From Pseudomonadota bacterium (GTDB lineage: Bacteria; Myxococcota_A; Polyangia; Haliangiales; Haliangiaceae), in contig JAEWJO010000779.1 in assembly GCA_023386455.1 (NCBI GenBank), positions 1 to 8,734 of the forward strand: a DNA stretch of 8,734 bases, read 5' to 3'. The notes beneath the pieces were generated by a model. The model saw only the letters and a list, made by a program, of their open reading frames with translations, was not told the origin of the DNA and made no database searches. This document shows positions 5,536 to 8,734 of the stretch, piece after piece; within the stretch, counting starts at the first letter, position 1; each line of letters opens with the position of its first letter. The position numbers were made by a program, and so were the translations under genes.

Positions 5536-7062
5536 TCAGGCAGCGACTACCGCTGACTTCGCTTCGGCCTCGTCGGCGGGCGGGAGGCCCCAGCCCGGCT
5601 GGTAGCCGTAGACGAGGCGCGCCGAGCGGGTCTCGATGCTGCTCGTGACGATGTCGAGCTGGTCGAGCGGGACGAGCGCCGGGTGAGGCTGACCGCACGC
5701 AGCGGCGAGGCCGCCGACCTCCTTGCGCAGCGTCACGAGGTAGTTCGCGAGGCGCGCGCTCTTGAGCGTCGGATCGAGGCCGCGCACGAGCCACTTGTTC
5801 TGCGTCGCGACGCCGGTCGGGCAGTGCCCCGTGTGGCACCGCTGCGCCTGGATGCAGCCGATCGCGAGCATCGCCTCGCGCGCGACGTTGATCATGTCGC
5901 AGCCGAGCGCGAGCGCCAGCAGCGACGCCTCGGGAAAGCCCAGCTTGCCCGAGCCGATGAAGACCGTCTGGTGCTGCACGCCCTGCTCGGCGAACACCCG
6001 GTAGACCTCGGTGAAGCCGAGCTTCCACGGCAACGCGACGTGATCGGTGAACACGAGCGGAGCCGCGCCGGTGCCGCCTTCGCCGCCGTCGATCGTGATG
6101 AAGTCGGGGCCGCGCTTCGTCTTCTCCATCTGCGCGGCGAGGTCGCGCCAGAACCCGAGGTCGCCGACCGCGGACTTGATGCCGACGGGCAGGCCGGTCG
6201 CGTCGGCGAGCTTCTCGATGAAGTCGAGCATGCTCGACACGTCGGTGAACGCGGAGTGGCTCGCCGGCGAGATGCAGTCGCGATCCATCGGGATGCCGCG
6301 GATGCGCGCGATCTCGGGCGTGATCTTCGCGGCCGGCAGCACGCCACCGAGGCCGGGCTTCGCGCCCTGCGACAGCTTGAGCTCGATCGCCTTGACCTTC
6401 GCTGAGGCAACCGCCTCGAGCGCGCGCTCCATCGAGAACGCGCCGGCGGCGTCGCGACAGCCGAAGTAGCCGGTACCGATCTGCCAGATGATCTCGCCGC
6501 CCTTGCGGTGGTAGTCGGAGATGCCGCCCTCGCCGGTGTTCTGGAGCGCACCGGCGATCGCGACGCCGCGGTTGATCGCCTCGACGGCGGCGGGCGACAG
6601 CGAGCCGTAGCTCATCGCCGAGGTGTTGATGACCGAGCTCGGACGGAACGCGTGCTTGCGGCGGCGATAACCGCCGAGGATGCGCAGCGCGGGCAGGGGA
6701 TAGTCGGGGTCGTAGCCGGGCTCGCCGGCGTGCGGCTGGTGCAGCGGGAACGCGCTGTGGCGGACGAGGATGTAGCCCGGACGTTCCGGATCGTTGTCGG
6801 TGCCGAACGCGAAGTAGTTGTTCTCCTTCTTCGCCGACGCGTAGACCCAGCGGCGTTGATCGCGCGAGAACGGGCGCTCCTCGTCGTTGCCGGTGACGAT
6901 GTACTGGCGCAGCTCGGGGCCGACCGCCTCGAGCCAGTAGCGAAAGTGACCGACGATCGGAAAGTTGCGAAGGATCGCGTGTCGCTTCTGCACGACGTCG
7001 TGGATCGCGACGACCACCAGCAGCGCACCCAACCCGATGCCGGACCAGGCCCACATCGACAT
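5536..7062 (-). CDS. Membrane-anchored FMN-binding glutamate synthase family protein
   Basis: The 508-residue product corresponds to the central FMN/iron-sulfur synthase domain of the glutamate synthase large subunit (Glu_synthase family, as in B. subtilis YerD), where 2-iminoglutarate is reduced in true GOGAT. An N-terminal hydrophobic segment (about 4-20), followed by basic HDVVQKRH, predicts a single membrane anchor with the domain most likely cytosolic. Visible motifs are INTSAMSYGSLSP (145-157), NTGEGGIS (175-182), GAKPGLGGVLPAAKI (233-247), DFITIDGGEGGTGAAP (320-335) and the 3Fe-4S site Cys403-x5-Cys409-x4-Cys414 in GCIQAQRCHTGHCPTG. The amidotransferase domain with its N-terminal catalytic Cys and the C-terminal GXGXG domain are both absent, so glutamine-dependent glutamate synthesis is not expected from this protein alone. 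The true substrate is unknown. AGGA 7 nt before the ATG at 7062 supports this start. Confidence 0.92.
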   Translation of the reverse strand: MSMWAWSGIGLGALLVVVAIHDVVQKRHAILRNFPIVGHFRYWLEAVGPELRQYIVTGNDEERPFSRDQRRWVYASAKKENNYFAFGTDNDPERPGYILVRHSAFPLHQPHAGEPGYDPDYPLPALRILGGYRRRKHAFRPSSVINTSAMSYGSLSPAAVEAINRGVAIAGALQNTGEGGISDYHRKGGEIIWQIGTGYFGCRDAAGAFSMERALEAVASAKVKAIELKLSQGAKPGLGGVLPAAKITPEIARIRGIPMDRDCISPASHSAFTDVSSMLDFIEKLADATGLPVGIKSAVGDLGFWRDLAAQMEKTKRGPDFITIDGGEGGTGAAPLVFTDHVALPWKLGFTEVYRVFAEQGVQHQTVFIGSGKLGFPEASLLALALGCDMINVAREAMLAIGCIQAQRCHTGHCPTGVATQNKWLVRGLDPTLKSARLANYLVTLRKEVGGLAAACGQPHPALVPLDQLDIVTSSIETRSARLVYGYQPGWGLPPADEAEAKSAVVAA

Positions 7063-7069
7063 GGCCTGA

Positions 7070-7073
7070 TCCT
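7070..7073 (-). promoter_or_regulatory. Ribosome binding site of the glutamate-synthase-like gene
   Basis: AGGA on the coding strand lies 7 nt before the ATG at 7062. It favours this ATG over the in-frame ATG two codons later, for which the spacing would be 13 nt. Confidence 0.6.
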
Positions 7074-7083
7074 ATCAGTCCGT

Positions 7084-7653
7084 TCAGTCGCCGTCCCAGA
7101 ACCGGATCGGGCCGGTGTCGATGTGGACGAACTGACTCGTCAGATAAAGGCCGACTCCGCCGAGCTTCTGGGCCTTCGCCCACGCGTGCAGCTGCTTCGT
7201 CGTGCAGGTCGGGAGCGCGAAGTCGATCGCGGTGCCGTGCGTGTGCTGGCTGTCGCGTGCGACCTGGTGACCCTTCTTGCGGAGCATGAGGTTGTACTTC
7301 GGGTGCCGGAACCCGGAGACCACGCTGACGAAGTCGCTCTTGAACTGCTTCGCCGCGCCGACGACCGCACCGATCAGCTTCGGGTCCATCTTCGTCGACT
7401 CGTTCGTGAAGTGATCGCGCAGGAACAGATTGATCTCGCCGAGGCTCGGCGGGGCGAGCGGATCGACGGCGAGCCAGTCCTTCGTGTGCTGGTTGTAGAG
7501 GTTGACGAGCTTCGCCGGCTTCGTGCCCGCGGCGAGCACGGCGCCGTGGCTCGGCGTCTTCGCGGCGCGCTCGCGATCCTTCTTCGAGACGTAGGTGTCG
7601 TCGGCGTGCGCGACGCTCGAGGCGGCGAGCAGCGCGACGACCGCGACCCTCAC
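7084..7653 (-). CDS. Secreted M15-type murein endopeptidase (MepK/YcbK-like, DUF882)
   Basis: The 189-residue product starts with a cleavable signal peptide (MRVAVVALLAASSVAHA, predicted cut after Ala17), so it acts in the periplasm. The rest matches the zinc peptidase family of E. coli MepK, which cleaves peptide crosslinks in peptidoglycan. VVSGFRHPKYNLMLR (111-125) is the substrate-side motif. QHTHGTAIDF supplies zinc ligands His137 and Asp144, and FVHIDTGPIRFW (176-186) supplies His177. Conserved GVGLY precedes the last motif. Length is typical, and there is no SPOR, LysM or membrane domain. Its GTG start overlaps the larE TGA as GTGA, and no good Shine-Dalgarno is seen, so translation is probably coupled to larE. 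The function fits envelope maintenance and has no obvious link to LarE. Which crosslink it cuts cannot be read from sequence. Confidence 0.9.
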   Translation of the reverse strand: MRVAVVALLAASSVAHADDTYVSKKDRERAAKTPSHGAVLAAGTKPAKLVNLYNQHTKDWLAVDPLAPPSLGEINLFLRDHFTNESTKMDPKLIGAVVGAAKQFKSDFVSVVSGFRHPKYNLMLRKKGHQVARDSQHTHGTAIDFALPTCTTKQLHAWAKAQKLGGVGLYLTSQFVHIDTGPIRFWDGD

Positions 7654-8510
7654 GACGAGGACGTCCGCTTGAGCTGGACGAGGGTCTCGACGGGAAGGAC
7701 CTCGTTGTTCGATCCCGAGCGGAATCCGGCGAGGTCGAGCGCGACGTACGCGAAGCCGAGCTGCTTGCCGAGCGCGACGATGCGCTCGCGCACGCCGGGG
7801 ACGACGATGCGCTGGAGGTCCTGGGTGTCGATCTCGAGGCGCGCGATCAGCACCGAGCCGCCGGCGTCATGAAACCGGACGCGCAGCTGGCGGAACCCGA
7901 GCTCGCGCAGGCCGTCCTCGAACTCGTCGACCTGGCGCAGCCGCTGCGGCGTGATCGTCGTGCCGTACGGGAAGCGCGACGACAGACACGCGAGCTGCGG
8001 CTTGTCCCACGTCGGCAGGTCGAGCGCACGCGACAGATCGCGGATCTCCTGCTTCGACAGGCCGACGTCGACCATCGGCATCCGTGCACCCTGGCCGCGC
8101 GCGGCGGCGATGCCGGGACGGACGTCGCCGAGATCGTCGACGTTCGTGCCGAGCACGATCGGCGCATCGCCGAGGCGGGCGGCGATCGGTCCCGCGACGG
8201 ACATCAGCTCCGTCTTGCACAGCGCGCAGCGGTGCACGGGGTTGTCGGCAAAGCCCGGGACCTCGAGCTCGTGCGAATCGACGACGTGGTGGCGATTGCC
8301 GAGGCCGAGCTGGCGGGCGAGCTCGACGGCGGCCTTCACCTCGGAGCGCGCGATCGTCGGCGACACCGCGGTCACCGCGTGGCACCGATCGCCGAGCGCG
8401 TCGACCGCGACCTTGAGCAGGAACGCGGAGTCGACGCCGCCCGAGAACGCGACCACGACCTGGCCGTAGCCGGCGAGCGTGGCGCTCAGCGCGTCGAGCT
8501 TGTCAGACAT
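7650..8510 (-). CDS. larE: ATP-dependent sulfur transferase for nickel-pincer cofactor synthesis, three-cysteine type
   Basis: LarE adenylates a carboxylated pyridinium dinucleotide made by LarB and inserts sulfur, giving the precursor that LarC loads with nickel for LarA-type racemases. The 286-residue product has the PP-loop SGGVDS (23-28) after a hydrophobic strand, VSPTIARSE (49-57), GTNVDDLGDVRPG (121-133) and WDKPQLACLSSRFPYG (168-183). Cys175 aligns with the sacrificial cysteine of Lactobacillus LarE. Cys95 and Cys98 in HRCALCKTE are two further cysteines. The three together match the variant reported to bind a 4Fe-4S cluster and use added sulfide instead of sacrificing its own cysteine; that assignment here is inference. 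No larA, larB or larC lies in the window. The ATG at 8510 was chosen because AAGG lies 9 nt upstream and family homology begins there; a longer frame to 8576 overlaps the preceding gene. Confidence 0.93.
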   Translation of the reverse strand: MSDKLDALSATLAGYGQVVVAFSGGVDSAFLLKVAVDALGDRCHAVTAVSPTIARSEVKAAVELARQLGLGNRHHVVDSHELEVPGFADNPVHRCALCKTELMSVAGPIAARLGDAPIVLGTNVDDLGDVRPGIAAARGQGARMPMVDVGLSKQEIRDLSRALDLPTWDKPQLACLSSRFPYGTTITPQRLRQVDEFEDGLRELGFRQLRVRFHDAGGSVLIARLEIDTQDLQRIVVPGVRERIVALGKQLGFAYVALDLAGFRSGSNNEVLPVETLVQLKRTSSS

Positions 8511-8519
8511 CGCCGCCGA

Positions 8520-8523
8520 CCTT
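8520..8523 (-). promoter_or_regulatory. Ribosome binding site of larE, overlapping the upstream stop codon
   Basis: AAGG on the coding strand overlaps the TAA stop of the JAMM gene and lies 9 nt before the larE ATG at 8510. This decides the start and links translation of the two genes. Confidence 0.65.
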
Positions 8524-8734
8524 AGCACGCGCTCCACCGGGCGATCTCGACGAACGTGGCGTCGGCCTCCGACCACGCGAACTGCGCGGCCTCGGTGATC
8601 CCCTGGTCCGTGACGCCGACGACGAGATGCTGAACCGGATAATGGGGGCCGCCCGGCGACGCCGCGACCTCGCGGTCGCCCGTCGAGAAGTATGCGCGGA
8701 CGTTCGTGTGCGAGTGATAGACGATGCGCGCCGG
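8522..8734 (-). CDS. JAMM/MPN-domain metallopeptidase (Mov34/PAD-1-like), C-terminal part
   Basis: Only the last 70 residues are in the window; the gene continues beyond the right edge. The fragment begins PARIVYHSHTNVRAYFSTGD and contains the complete zinc-binding JAMM core H-x-H-x7-S-x2-D (His7, His9, Ser17, Asp20 of the fragment), followed by YPVQHLVVGV, a typical next beta-strand. The upstream catalytic glutamate would be off-window. Bacterial JAMM proteins cleave isopeptide or peptide bonds after a ubiquitin-like or sulfur-carrier protein; the Mec+ type releases cysteine from a CysO-like carrier. Because the next gene, 11 nt downstream, is the sulfur-transfer enzyme LarE, a sulfur-carrier role is plausible, but the substrate cannot be identified from this fragment. 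The frame ends in TAA. Confidence 0.85.
   Translation of the reverse strand, partial: PARIVYHSHTNVRAYFSTGDREVAASPGGPHYPVQHLVVGVTDQGITEAAQFAWSEADATFVEIARWSAC

Noticed and set aside
5468..7183. 571-codon minus-strand frame overlapping the glutamate-synthase-like gene
   Set aside because: This is a frame-shifted shadow, Arg-rich and motif-free; only its last few residues coincide with the orn start frame.
6508..7872. 454-codon plus-strand open frame crossing three minus-strand genes
   Set aside because: It spans parts of three recognisable genes and their junctions, which a genuine gene would not do; its composition is antisense-like.
8511..8576. 22-codon N-terminal extension of larE
   Set aside because: It overlaps the JAMM coding end, gives Arg-rich sequence, and lies upstream of the well-placed AAGG that serves the ATG at 8510.
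1..8734. CRISPR array, transposon, phage or defence system
   Set aside because: No regularly spaced repeats, transposase, integrase, nuclease-helicase set or terminal repeats were seen; the genes are mostly housekeeping types with uniform composition.

Overview
The window is GC-rich (roughly two thirds G+C by eye) and densely packed with genes that all lie on the minus strand. Transcription therefore runs from high to low coordinates. I recognise eight protein-coding genes; the first (at the right edge) is cut by the window. I see no RNA gene, insertion sequence, CRISPR array, phage gene or replication origin. The base composition and the secreted lipoprotein with a Cys-rich tail suggest Myxococcota or a related former deltaproteobacterial lineage. 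This taxonomic placement is inference only.

In transcription order: (1) the C-terminal 70 residues of a JAMM/MPN metallopeptidase (8522-8734, partial), then after 11 nt (2) larE, an ATP-dependent sulfur-insertion enzyme for the lactate racemase-type nickel-pincer cofactor, carrying the three-cysteine signature of the Fe-S type. larE overlaps by 4 nt (GTGA) with (3) an exported M15/MepK-type murein endopeptidase. After 21 nt comes (4) a membrane-anchored FMN/3Fe-4S glutamate-synthase-like oxidoreductase, and after 31 nt (5) orn, oligoribonuclease, with an extra Pro/Thr-rich tail.

After 52 nt comes (6) a large lipoprotein I cannot assign to a named family. It shows a His...Cys arrangement like clan CD (caspase/gingipain-fold) cysteine peptidases, plus a C-terminal module with eight cysteines. 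After 88 nt follows (7) glgC and after 23 nt (8) glgA, the two enzymes that make ADP-glucose and polymerise it into glycogen.

The short gaps and the stop/start overlap suggest one or two long polycistronic transcripts. The 88-nt gap before glgC is the likeliest place for a separate glycogen promoter, although no convincing promoter boxes are visible there. It holds a small hairpin over the glgC Shine-Dalgarno sequence and a 9-codon ORF overlapping the glgC start. The 217 nt after glgA hold a GC-rich stem-loop but no gene I can support.

The points most worth a second look are the lipoprotein with a possible clan CD dyad, the three-cysteine LarE next to a JAMM peptidase, the replacement of the usual ADP-glucose-binding lysine by Gln15 in GlgA, the altered activator-site residue in GlgC, and the glgC leader.
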